Assembly: GCF_033568475.1 (NCBI RefSeq)
Contig: NW_027331831.1
Location: 6,076,001-6,140,000 of the forward strand
Origin: Henckelia pumila
Lineage: Eukaryota; Streptophyta; Magnoliopsida; Lamiales; Gesneriaceae
Length of the DNA stretch: 64,000 nt
Reading direction: 5' to 3'
Under the pieces are notes generated by a model. The model was given only the letters and a program-made list of their open reading frames with translations. It was not told the DNA's origin and did not search any database. The translations under genes and the position numbers were made by a program. This document shows, in pieces, positions 23,201 through 34,940 of this stretch. How positions within the stretch are numbered: the first letter of the stretch is position 1; every line of letters begins with the position of its first letter.

Positions 23201-25336
23201 ATGACAACAAATCGAGGGCCAATAGATTCCAGTGTGCTATATTTACAAGCCACACATATGTCGTCAGAAGTTTCCACAATAACAATTGATGACATAGTTC
23301 GAGTCAAACGATCCGATAATTTGATTTGGCAGTTATTTAATGAGCATGGTCTGCACAGTCGTGTGATTGCATATTTAAATAATATGGGGTTTTATGGTGT
23401 TTTGTTGTGTGGATCTCGGCAATATGATAATCATTTAATTACTGCTTTGGTTGAACGATGGCGACGTGAAACACATACCTTTCATTTTAGATGTGGTGAA
23501 GCAACCATCACTTTACAGGATATTTCCATTATTTGGGGTCTACCTATTGATGGTGAGCCTGTAATTGGTATAGATGTTTCACGCAAAGTTGAAGAGTGAC
23601 AGCATATATGTTTGGATTTATTGGGATTTACGCCACTGACGTCGCATTTCAAAGGTGGTCACTTATCGATGACCGCTTTATATGAGCATTGCATGGCTGC
23701 ACATATCGATGATAATAGTCCAGAAATAGATGTCGTAAAATATACCCGTTGTGTAGCATTAATGATTATTGGAGGAATCATGGTTCCAGATTATCAAGGA
23801 GGATCTGTTAAATTGATTTTTTTGCAACTACTTCGGGATATTGAACGCATCAGATCTTATAGTTGGGGAAGTGCAGTTCTAGCATTCCTATATCGTGAGT
23901 TATGCAATGCAACACGGATAAGAAAAGCTATAATATCCGGGCCTCTATTTATCCTACAGGTATAAATTTTTAAGTTCACCTAATATCACATTATAATAAT
24001 TTATAATTTAATTTATTACTGATGGCAGGTATGGGCATGGAGCAGGATTACATTTGTTAATCCTGATATAAATGGATTATCTCTGACTGTGCCTCAAAAT
24101 AAATTCGAGAAAGATATTTCATATGCTCCTTATGGTGCACGGTAATATTTGAAAAATATTAGCTTTTTATAAATTACAAATTCATTTTGTAATAATTTTA
24201 ATAATCTTTTTTTATTGTAGGTGGTCAAATGTGTTTAGTTACACTCATTCACCAACGCACGCTGTTAGAATTATAAGGGATTGCTTCGATCGTATGACTA
24301 ATGCCGAGGTGTGTTATTGGATTATTGAAATTTAACAGCAATTATATTAATTTATATTTATTAATTAAAAATGATTTTATTATTATTATTATGCAGTTTA
24401 ATTGGATAGTTTACAACAAGAGATGTTAAAGCGATTATTAGTACATACGATAATAGAATCTGGAGATGTGTTTGTCCTCTGATTTGTTTTGATATTGTGG
24501 AGATGCATCGTCCTGATCGGGTCTTGAGGCAGTTCAAAATGCGACAATCTATTCCTAGGCCTGCACTTGACAACGATAACCTACACAATGTTAATAGAAC
24601 AGGTCATCGCAACACAGATTGGAGAGAGTATCATAAAGATGCAATTATTCTTTGGAATGAAAAATTGAGTAATGTTGCCCGAGGAGAACGCTACAGAAGA
24701 TCTAGGGAAGTCGATGATGATTACTTTCCATGGTATGATCGCATTACTGTACGATTTATATCGCCTGCAGTAACTGGGCTTGGTGTTAGGCCATATCAAC
24801 CGAATTTAGATATTGGTAGACACAGTAATATTCCACAAAATTTTAGTGTGTCATACTCTGATTCGCATCAGTCATCATCAGGGTTTGTTCCTCCTCGTCC
24901 ATCTGGTGAGTTCTACAACGCGGGTCCATCTGGTGGGTTCTACAACGCGGGTCCATCTGGTGGGTTCTACAACGCGGGTCCATCAGGTGAGTTCGACAAC
25001 GCAGGGCCATCTAGTGGGTTGTACAATACCGGACCATTCGGTGGATTTTACGGTGCAGGACCATCTGGTTCATATGTTGATGCCGGTTATCATACTCCAT
25101 TTTGTGAAAATATCCAAAGTTTTACAGATCTGCTTAATACTGGTCAACGCAATATTCTGGCTCCTGAAAGAAACGTTCCGTCACCTGTAATATTCCCTAG
25201 TTATTCAGATGAGCAACAAGAGAGGAGTGAAGAAATTGTTGATGCTCCTGTTGTGCGTAGAGGACAACGTAGACGTAGACCACCTGCTTGTGGTACCGGT
25301 GGTTATTTGTATAACTGCAATTGTCATGAACAATAA
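23201..25336 (+). pseudogene. Plant mobile domain (MAIN-like) protein gene inside the MULE
   Basis: The PMD signature is clear: LYLQATHMSSEV near the start, WRRETHTFHFRCGEATITLQD, then IWGLPIDGEPV, and later VEMHRPDRVLRQF. Proposed exons are 23201-23959, 24029-24141, 24221-24308 and 24397-25336, all with GT-AG borders and matching phases. Two lesions are visible: an in-frame TGA at 23597-23599 where the family has Trp, and exon 4, whose length is one base out of frame near its 5' end (about 24405-24440). The C-terminal part contains a nine-residue PSGGFYNAG repeat and ends in a basic segment followed by CGTGGYLYNCNCHEQ. Family members act in transposon silencing and gene regulation in Arabidopsis (MAIN, MAIL1), but copies inside MULEs have no proven role. 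This copy is probably non-functional. Confidence 0.88.
24896..25076. repeat. 27-bp coding minisatellite of the PMD gene
   Basis: Roughly six or seven units of the type GGTCCATCTGGTGGGTTCTA encode PSGGFYNAG. The first units are nearly identical and later ones diverge, which is usual for an array growing by slippage or unequal exchange. Confidence 0.85.
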
Positions 25337-25716
25337 TGATATTTTTTTTTTGTGTTATAGTAATTGATAATTAGTTATGCATGTGATTTTTTTTTTCTTT
25401 CCGTATGAGTTTTTTTTTTATTACACCACAATTATTTTAAATACTTTATTAAGTTGATTCAAACAAATATGAAGAAAAATGCTAGTAGTGTAATAGATCA
25501 ATGCATTTAACCAATATCAAATACATATCTTATTCAATGCATACATTATATGACACAATTATAAAAACGCATATGCTACCAACAAACATTTATTTGTTAT
25601 ACATTTTTCGTCAAGCAATCAATTGTCCACGTTCATCTGATGCTCCTGAAAAAAAAAATAGACATATACAAATTAAAATATATTACAAGACATATTTTTA
25701 GGAACAAATTAAATTT

Positions 25717-28320
25717 TCAAAGTTTATACCTGTTAGTTCTTCGTTGTTGTCTCTCTCTCGCTACCGGCATGTCTATCTCGTTTCTTAGTCGAGTCGTTGT
25801 ATCCCTACCTGCTCTTCTTCTTTCACGTCTAACTGGGTTGTGTTGCAACTCAAAGGTAGGACGATCCCAATATCTTTCATCTGCAAGAGGTTCAAATCTT
25901 CCTTCATACGTTGCGAGGTACTCTGATATATTGTATCATGGCTGCACAAGTGTCGTGGGATCTAACGAGTGCCATTTAGCGGTGCAAATAGCATGAGAAC
26001 ACGGGATGCCGAAAATTGTCCATTTACCACATGAACAATCTGTTGTTGATATTCTCACCACTTGTATGTGTTGGCCGCGACTTGGCCTTCCTCCGGTCGC
26101 AACCTGAGCAGTTTGTGATCGTACATCATATTTAACAACACGATGTTCACTAGATTTCTTTGCCCATTCCTCATACTTTCGCCGTGCATAATCCGACCAC
26201 AATTGATTTTCTTGAACCATACGTTGACCTTTTGTCACACGTTCAATGAAGTATTGGACACATCTCAGAAGGGTCAAGTGTACTATTGCAGATATAGGCA
26301 GTCTACGAGCTCCCTTTAACACACTGTTTAAGCACTCGGACATGTTGGTCGTCATCACTCCATGACGCCAACCTCCGTCATGGGCCATACTCCATTTTTC
26401 CTTTGATATTCCATCCAAATATCTGTGTGCCAAAATATTTTTGTTCTTAATTGCCTCCATTGTTGCATCAAATTTACAAATTTGATGTTGACTACCTGCT
26501 TCCCAGCACAAATCTTTCAAATGCACATCTTTGAACCTGAAATTAAAATTTGAGTACACGTGCCGCAAACAAAAACGATGCACACCTTGTGGAGGTTTGA
26601 AATAAGGTAGATCTTAAACGGCTCGCACGATTTCCTTGTGCCTATCAGATATTAGACACACACCATTTTCGCCACATACAACATGCCGTCCAACATTTTC
26701 CAAAAACCACTTCCAGGAATCAGACGTTTCTTCATCGACAATTGCAAAAGCCAATGGTAGAACTTGATTGTTAGCATCGAGAGTGACAGCGATCAACATT
26801 TTGTGTTTGTACTTTGTGTACAAATGTGTACAGTCGACACTAATGATTTTTCGACAGTGTCGAAATCCATTAGTACACGGCTTGAACGCCCAAAAACAAT
26901 AGTTCAATGTTTTTATTTTTTCATTGTTTCTGAGATGCTTCCAGTCGACAATTGTTCCAATATTGTATTTGCAAAGAGCACGCATATATTTTGGCAGTAA
27001 TTGAACAGAGCTCTCCCAAGTTCCATAAACAATTTCCACTGCACGTTTCAGACTCCGCCACGCCTTCGTATACGAGATTTGATATCCATATTTATCTTTC
27101 ACACTCTCTATTATATATTTAATCTAGTACGAAGGATCACATCGTACAATGCCCAATAGTGTATGTGCAACCATATCACTATTCAAGTTATGATGATCTA
27201 TGCCGACGTTGGTTGATATACATGTATGAGGCCCACCATATCTGGTTATTTTCCAATAACCTGTTTTCTCCTTGAAAGATGCGCGAAGACCCCAACGACA
27301 TCTGACGGTGGAAGAATCATTTTTGCATTGAATTTTCCACAAAATGCGTGTGCTCTCAACAACAAGATATTCACGCCTAGAAACTCTGACCGAATAATCC
27401 TTCACAGATGCAATCAGATCTTTTTTATCCTTGAAAACCATGTTTACACATAGTTCTCCTCTCTCCTCATTATAGTATCTTGTCCGCATGTCATGAGGTA
27501 CGCCAATAGAATCAGCAATCTCTTCTCCAAAATATGTATTAAAGAAAGATGGTATATCAGAAGTGGTAGAAAAGAAAGGAACATCTTGCCTCTGTAATTT
27601 CTGACGAGGTGGTGAACGAGATGATGTTCCCTCATCAGTATTTGCATGGATATTCACATGTACATCATCATTCACATCTTCAACATCGTCATCATCTTCT
27701 TCCTCAGACTCCCCGTATGACATCTCTGGCTCTGTATCGCTTATCTGGACATCTTCGTTTTCACTCCTAGGATCATCAACACGTGGCACAAAGTTTTGAA
27801 TTTCTGAATTCCAATTTGCTTCACCATAATTTTGTTCCCAAATACGTGTACTTTGCGGCCAACTTGCAGGATCAGGTTCTGATGTGCCGGCGATATATTG
27901 ATCCCACGATCCACTTTCAGGATAAAGATACATGTTGTCCATTCCTTCGGTGACGTGTAAAATATCCGATTCTTGGTCGACATGACCAACGTGATGGTCA
28001 ATTTGGTTTGCTTTCACGTACAAATGCAATATACGTATATTGGGAGATTGCATCATAAACTCTAAAGCGTTGTCATCGACAAGATTGACTTGAATTTCAT
28101 GCCAAGATGAATTTTCCATGAAAGAATATTTCGTTGACAATTTGAGAGTAAAAGTAGTTGGATCAATCCTCAATATTTGATGCACAGCTTCAACCAAATC
28201 GGACAAAGTAATGGTACGTAGAACTCGCATCGGTCTAGTATAAGGAATACTATACACAATCGATCCACTATCCACAATAATATGACCACTAAAATATAAA
28301 AATATTTCAATGTTTTCCAT
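25717..28320 (-). pseudogene. MuDR-class (MULE) transposase
   Basis: One continuous minus-strand frame of about 867 codons starts at the ATG of 28320. It carries three in-frame stops (TAG 27126-27124, TAA 26616-26614, TGA 25938-25936) and no frameshift. An acidic linker (about residues 190-230) follows the N-terminal region. A MuDR-type domain then has the CRWGLRASFKEKTGYW and GPHTC motifs. The MULE catalytic core has SVDCTHL with D496 and LISDRH with D559; I did not assign the third acidic residue. A SWIM zinc finger, CSCGKWTIFGIPCSH, lies at about 762-776. The enzyme would cut at the element's own terminal repeats. Because of the stops, this copy should not make a full protein. The C-terminal end may instead continue through a small intron near 25730. 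Confidence 0.9.
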
Positions 28321-28439
28321 TCTCGATATATTTTTTTGAAAAAAAAATGAAAAACGGATAAAAGAAAAGAGAAAATTTTAAAGAGTTTAATATTTGTATG
28401 AGTGATATCCGAATAACATTTGTGAACATATATATATAT

Positions 28440-28585
28440 ATAGTAATACAATTACGCGTAGAATTAATTGTTTACGCGTTAAATTAATTCTTTACGCATT
28501 ATATAATATATTTAAAAATTTATTACGCGTTCAATACGCGTTATATAATATATTTAAAAATTTATTACGCGTTCAATACGCGTTT
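28440..28585. repeat. ACGCGT-containing tandem repeats in the MULE right flank
   Basis: Two near-identical copies of about 46 bp (TATATAATATATTTAAAAAT then TTATTACGCGTTCAATACGC) lie at about 28500-28582. Further TTTACGCGT words occur upstream at 28452-28497. They lie in the promoter side of the transposase gene. Confidence 0.7.
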
Positions 28586-28634
28586 TTTTTAATTAAGTCA
28601 GTGTTAGATGATTTAAAATAAATTTAATTCTCCA

Positions 28635-28785
28635 CCTAGGCATAGCGTCCGCGCTCCGTGGCGGAGGACGCTGCCTATTGCGCCCCGTGACGGAGGACGC
28701 TGCCTATTTGGCAGCGTCGTGGCGCGGACACTGCCTATTTGGCAGCATCCGCGCCTCGTGGCGGAGGACGATGCCTACGTGTAAA
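28635..28785. repeat. GC-rich subterminal repeats of the MULE
   Basis: Four imperfect units of the form GTGGCGGAGGACGCTGCCTA sit just inside the right terminal repeat. Related words (GGAGCGGATGC, GCAGCATCCGC) form a smaller palindromic cluster inside the left end at 22105-22190. Subterminal arrays of this sort are often transposase or methylation targets in MULEs; that role is inferred. Confidence 0.7.
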
Positions 28786-28791
28786 TGAAAG

Positions 28792-28894
28792 TCCGCTGTC
28801 AGATTTGGAGTTTTACAGTATTTGTAAAATTTTTTTAATTTTACATTATTTTTGAAATTTATTATTTAATTTACGGTAAAAATAAAAAAAACCC
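28792..28894 (-). repeat. Right terminal inverted repeat of the MULE
   Basis: This is the inverted partner of 21995-22097, differing by a few substitutions. GTTATGTGTG follows immediately at 28895-28904. Confidence 0.93.
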
Positions 28895-28904
28895 GTTATG
28901 TGTG

Positions 28905-29236
28905 TAACATAATATATGAAATTTATAAATATTTTGTATTGTTACGGTATTCTAATTTTAATATTATGATTTAAATGATATGTAATAGTTAAAATTTATT
29001 ATAGAGGAACACTAAATTAAGAGGATATTTATGCAATAATATGTAACAAAATGATGGATGAGAGTTGAGAAACGTGGGAGGAAATGGAGAGAGTTCGGTA
29101 GTTTTCATGTGAAATTATCATTTTGCTCTTTTTGATAAAAAAAAATTAATAATAAAAAAGCAACCAAGGATATATTAGTCCATCCACATTAATGACCAAA
29201 ATCAATTTTTCTATGGGATTGATCTACTATTAAATA

Positions 29237-29276
<40 letters not shown>

Positions 29277-30914
29277 GTAATAATTTTTTACTTTATAAAA
29301 TTTGAAATTTCTATTTGGTTAAAATATGGTTTTGATCAAAATAACATATTAGAATTGCTCAAAAAAAAAATCAAGAATTCAGATTACTTGTTCAAATATC
29401 TGATGGTTTGCTAGCGTATAAATAATAATGGATAAATAATGAAATATTGTTGGAAATAAATTTGAATGGATGCTAAAAGATGGGGATTTGATTTAATGGT
29501 ATATGTTTTGATTGCAAATTAATTTAATAAATAAAGTAGTTTTTTTAATTAAATAGTAAGATAAAACGATTATATAAATTTTTTTTAGAATAACGATTAT
29601 ATAATTCAAATTCATATTTGAGTCAAAATTAATTGTATAATAGTACAACAGATATATTGATTTTAAAAATCCATTTTTTCGAAAAGAATGCAACTCATCG
29701 AGTCTTATCTGAAAAACTTGAGATAAAATCTTGAATTCGAGTATTTAACTAGTTAATTAACTATAACAAATTTAAGATAAAATATACGTGTACAAACGAG
29801 AACACTACTAAACACCACGGGTCTGTCGATGTTCCCATGCACAAGGATGATTAAATATTAATCAATGATTAAGTTTCGAATTGGGCCCAATTGCCCAAAC
29901 GCCAAATAAATAAATAAAAAAGGAATTAATAATCTGTTGATTTTAAATATATAATAATGTAATTTTAAAAGAATTCACAGTTATCAATATATTTGATATT
30001 TATGTCCTCGATACTTTAATTTTTGCATGAAATGTGAAGAGTCGAATACAAAATTCTTTGAATCCTCAAATTTTTTAAAATATATCTATTTTCCTAATAA
30101 AATATCTTTGGATACGAAGAACTCGTGGAACGTTCTTGTTCATTAAATATATTTGTCATCATCATATTTGGTAGACCCAATTGACATATTATTATTTGTA
30201 AAAAAAAAAAAGGAAATTAAGAAATGCCATGTTCGTGTGTGATAGGACCATATCCTAAATTTCTTGAAAATACACAATCCTAAAAAAATAAGCTACTTTG
30301 TATTATATTATATACTAGGTAGCTGTGAGTTTGGCAACTTCTATTCATACAATTGTAACATTGACTTCAAAATATAATATTTAAATTAAATATCATTACT
30401 CAATTTAATAATTCCGATGATTAATGAGGAGACATATCTCTTCACAAATTGGTTGTCTCTTAAAGAGTCATAGACAGCTGTGACTGGTTCAATTTTTATT
30501 TATTCCCCGAAAAATTAAATTAATATGTTATATAATTGTATATAATACTATAAATATCTACACAACTTGAGCAACGTACACGTTTCTCACCTGGATGATG
30601 CAAAAAGAATGAAATTCTAACAAGTATCCATCTCCTATTTGAATGGGCCTAAATTTTTGCAACACGACATGACTTCATCTATAAAATTATTTTCCGAGTG
30701 CGTCGCTTACAAGATGGTCTCGCGGATCTATATCCGTGAAACAGATCCATCCGACCTTGTATGATCGTACAAAATTTCCTATTCTCGAAACAAAAATGGC
30801 TACTATATCAGTTCCATCCAACAATGTAATGATTTATTTCCCCAGCAATTCTTTTATGCATGGATAGAGGCACCTCAGTGAAATCACAAGATATCTGAGA
30901 AAGAATCACATCTT
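28905..30914. other. AT-rich spacer
   Basis: No gene was seen. An (AT)n run lies at 29239-29273. Positions 30705-30760 carry a GGTCTCGCGGATC...CCGTGAAACAGATC word pair typical of the dispersed repeat noted elsewhere. The last few hundred bases are the 3' region of PYRR. Confidence 0.5.
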
Positions 30915-33900
30915 TCATGGCAATTTTTGAACCTCATTTTCCTCTAGACCACAAGTCGCCTCGTTTGCTTCGGATGAAGAATCAGCAAGAAATTCTGATC
31001 TCAACTGCATCAACAGCCTTCCGAGATAGTTTAGCCCTTCGCCATCTCGACCTCCACCCCAAAACAGATCATGTGGTGAGGCTTCAACAAGGACTGATCC
31101 AGCAGTTGAGAGTAACATCGCGGTTAAATCAGGATATGTTGAAAACTTGCACTTCAGGGCCCTGTACATTACATTGATCTTGATAGATTCCCAATCAGAT
31201 CTCACCTGCATGGCACATGAGAAGTTGGATCAGGCAGGTCACTCCTCGAGCCTACACAAGCGTCAAGCGAGAATAATCGTCTCTGCTAGAAACTAATTCG
31301 AACCCATTCCCACTTTACAAGTATGATTAACCAAATTGTTAAAAAATTATTGTAAAATCTCAATCTCAATCTCAATCTCAATCTCAATCTCAATAATGGA
31401 TGCAAGACTGTATATCAGAAGGAATTCATCTAAACACAAGCAGATGTGCTTAATCATCGACATTCAAGAGCACCTTTGTACGACTAGCATAAAATCATGA
31501 TGGATTTGGTCAGGAACCTATGAAAATGCTTCTCTCCATATATCAAAAGGAAAAAAATGCTTCTCTCCAGAGTTTTTGTATTCTACCCAAATGGCCAAAT
31601 CATTCATACTAATCAAAAAGTCTCACAAACCAACAAATGAAACTGGAAAAAAGAATCTATGACCCATGTTAAACAAAAGTAACTGAAACTTGATACACCA
31701 TGATATAACAAGGTCATATCCATAAAGAGAATTGTAGAAAAATTTCAAATGGGAATAATAGATGTAAGGTTTTTCACACATGATTAGGTTTGTATCACTA
31801 AAAAACCAATCATTGTAGATTTCACCATTTTCGGTTCTGAAATCCAATAATGATAATAAAAAAATCTCATGGCAGAAATCTCCGCGTCATCAGTTAAAAT
31901 AAGAAAAAGTGTATTCATGCTAGCACCAAATGTCCAAGGTAACCAGGGTCTTTAAGTGATACCAGATCAGGACATTGCCTCTGCATTTTTCTTCCTAGTC
32001 GTGCTGCTTCCTCGGGACTTTTAGCATTTTTTATGTCTTCGATGCAGTTAATTCCAACTGGATCATCTACTCTGACAAACTTATGTGCCTACAACTCAGA
32101 GAGACTTAGCAACAAATCTACAGAAAATGTGTGGGAAAATTACTGTAGCTATAAACCAAGAAAGAGACCTGGTAATAGTGTTCCACGCTTTGCCATGTAG
32201 AAAAATCACCATTTTCACCAGCCATTTGAATTGGATGCAAAGAGAAGTTTGAAAAGGCACCGTAAGGATCCCAAGTTTTGTAAAAGAATATGATGCTTGC
32301 TTCATAAGGAGAAACAGTAGGATCGATCACAGAAGTTTCATCTATAGATGGAATCACAGGTGCTAAGTCAGGAACTGGGTGAAGAAATCCACTTACAAGC
32401 ATGTCAGGACCAATCTGCAGTTCATGCATCAAACACAAGGGGCTATTGTAAAAGGGAAAAAAAATATAATCCTCAATGGAAAAATGTACTTGAAGGGGTA
32501 GTCCATGTCTGCTTTCTTCACACATCCATATTTCAGAAGAGGGTTTATAAAGTCATTGTCATAAACCAGCTAAAATCAAGACATAATCAGAGAAGGAAGC
32601 TCACATAATGTTGATAAAGTCATGGTTGCAAAATTTTCTCTCCTTTTCAGTAAAGCGGAAAGGAAAAACTAACATTCAATTGTATCAGAAATATCACGGA
32701 CCTGCTCATAATGAACATCATTTAATTCCAGTGCCTGAGACATCTCTACCATCCCAAGTTCTCCAACGGGTGATGGTGCATTTTTCCCACCAATAATTTT
32801 AGGGGCAACAAAGGCATGCACCTGCATCAGCATAAAGCATGTAAAAGCTGATAATAAATAGAAAGACACTTGTGATTTATTGATGGGACTATGTTCATGT
32901 TAGTAAAACCTAATGCATTCACATTCTATAATATTCGAGAAACCGGAAGAGCAAAGAGAAGGAGTCTGGTACGGGCCTGGAAAATCAGGACCATTCTTTT
33001 AATGGGTAACTTGAGTAAGGGGAAAGAGGAACAGATATATAAGGGAGAGTTGGTTATGGGAAAGACATTCTAGCAGATTGTTTGGCTAGGGCAAGGAGGG
33101 AGAATGTCTTCCTTCTTGTAAAAGGATTTAATCCTGGTTGGGTGTTTCATTCAGATTAATTTTCTTAGTGAATCGATCTATTTTCAGCTTAATATGCTGT
33201 TCGTTATTTTTGGTTTTCGAATGTTCGGAAATTTTGGTCGTATCAGATACCAAACAGAAAATAAAAAAGGAACCTGCACTCATGTGAAGATGGAAAAAGG
33301 GCAAAATCCAGAACTGGGCAAAATTACGAGTTTTAAAAATTATATACAAGGATACAGGATTTGCACAACTAACATTCACAGTAAAAATAACAGGGATTGG
33401 TCTATAACTGATGTCTATAAATCTCAAAATCGGGAGGTAAAATTCTGCACCAATGCCTTCTGACAACAGAGATTAAATTGAAACGTTATAGAGCTGGATT
33501 AACTGGACATACCTTGTGTATAACACCATGAGAAATGGCAGATGCAGCCAGCGTACCTCCGCATTCCCATAAAATCGAAAGACAACCACGATCGTATAAA
33601 TAATCCATTACGACTTTGGGATTTAAAATTTCAAACTCAACTACTTCAACACCCTTTGATGCAAGAAATTTTTGGAAACTCCTCCTTGCACCTCTCTGTG
33701 TTGCAACCATGGTGGGAACTTCACTAACATCCCACAAGTATGCAGTCTCAGGAAGATCAAGAGACGTAGACATTACAATCCGTTGGGGAAAATGTCCACC
33801 TCCATGTCTAGCCGTCAAACGTGGATCTAAATTTCAAAGTTGAATTAGAACAGGAGTTTGATATTTCAGCATCACAATCCATCAAAAGCTAACAGCCATG

Positions 33901-34905
33901 ACAGAGTCATACTATCTTGGCGTACAGTATTTCCTCCAACGATTACAGCATCACTCCTGCCACGCAATTCGAAAACTCGGGTTCTTGACTTCTTGCTGCT
34001 AATCCATGATGCATGTCCACTACTTGCAGCAATTTTGCCTGTTCTCACAATTGCAGGATAATAAACAACAGCAATTATCTAACTTACTCTGAGGCCATTG
34101 GCCTGAAGAGAAAGGCAATCAGATTTTTTTCATATGAAATTAATAGAAGCAATAAAAATTAAACCAGCACTGACCATCTAGAGTCATGGCATACTTCAGA
34201 ACAGAGAATGGGACTCCACAAGCAGTTCTATACAACAAAGGGGCATTCACTAGAAGACAGGATTCCAGAGCTTCCTACAGAGTACAGACAATGGGAATAA
34301 GGTGAATACGTTGCAATGTTCTGTGCCAGTAATATAGCAAGCTCAAGTAGGAAAGGTCCTTAGTGCAATTATCTCAAGAACAAAAAATTTCAAATTCAAA
34401 AACCTATGTCTATGTGAATTAATGTGAATCATGTAGCAAATTGTACATGGAGAACCAGAGTCGTCAATTTAGGGTTGACCCGACCACCATGAAAGGGCGG
34501 GTCGTTGGGTTATGATTTTATAATCCCGTTTGAAGGCAGGTCAAAATGGGCTGGCCCGTTTGGGTTACGGGTCAAGGGAGGTTGGCCCGCCACCATCTTT
34601 ATTTTAGAAAGAGTTAACTTTTTTTAATAATTATCAAATAAATTTCATCCTCAATCCTCAATTTTATTAATTATTACAAAATTAATGTTATTACAAATTA
34701 TCGAGTTATGTTATTTACTTGGTTGACATATTGGATTATTGAAATTTTAATTTTTAATTATTTTTTAATTCTTGTATTTCACATGTAGATTATGAAGATA
34801 CTGTAGATATTAAGAGAACTTTATCTGATGAAAGTTTAGAAATTTTGAAAATCATTGATGAAGAAAAAGAAAGAACGAAATTTTAATGATTAATCAGTTT
34901 ACATG

Positions 34906-34940
<35 letters not shown>

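Larger units (their letters stand above)
21995..28894. mobile_element. Complete-length Mutator-like element carrying a plant mobile domain gene
   Basis: The element is 6,900 bp long. Its terminal inverted repeats are 103 bp (21995-22097 and 28792-28894), begin GGGTTTTTTTTATTTTTACC and differ at only a few sites. Target duplications GTTATGTGTG lie at 21985-21994 and 28895-28904, both perfect. Inside are two convergent genes: a PMD gene (+) and a MuDR-class transposase (-). Subterminal regions contain GC-rich words such as GCATCCGC and GGAGCGGATGC. Perfect duplications and similar termini suggest a modest age, although both genes carry stops. Association of PMD genes with MULEs is known in plants, so the architecture is a recognised if uncommon type. 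Confidence 0.93.

Noticed and set aside
33060-33165. A LINE RNase H-like fragment (LADCLARARR) in a PYRR intron.
   Set aside because: Only about 35 codons are open and one short motif supports it. No reverse transcriptase, poly-A tail or target duplication was seen.
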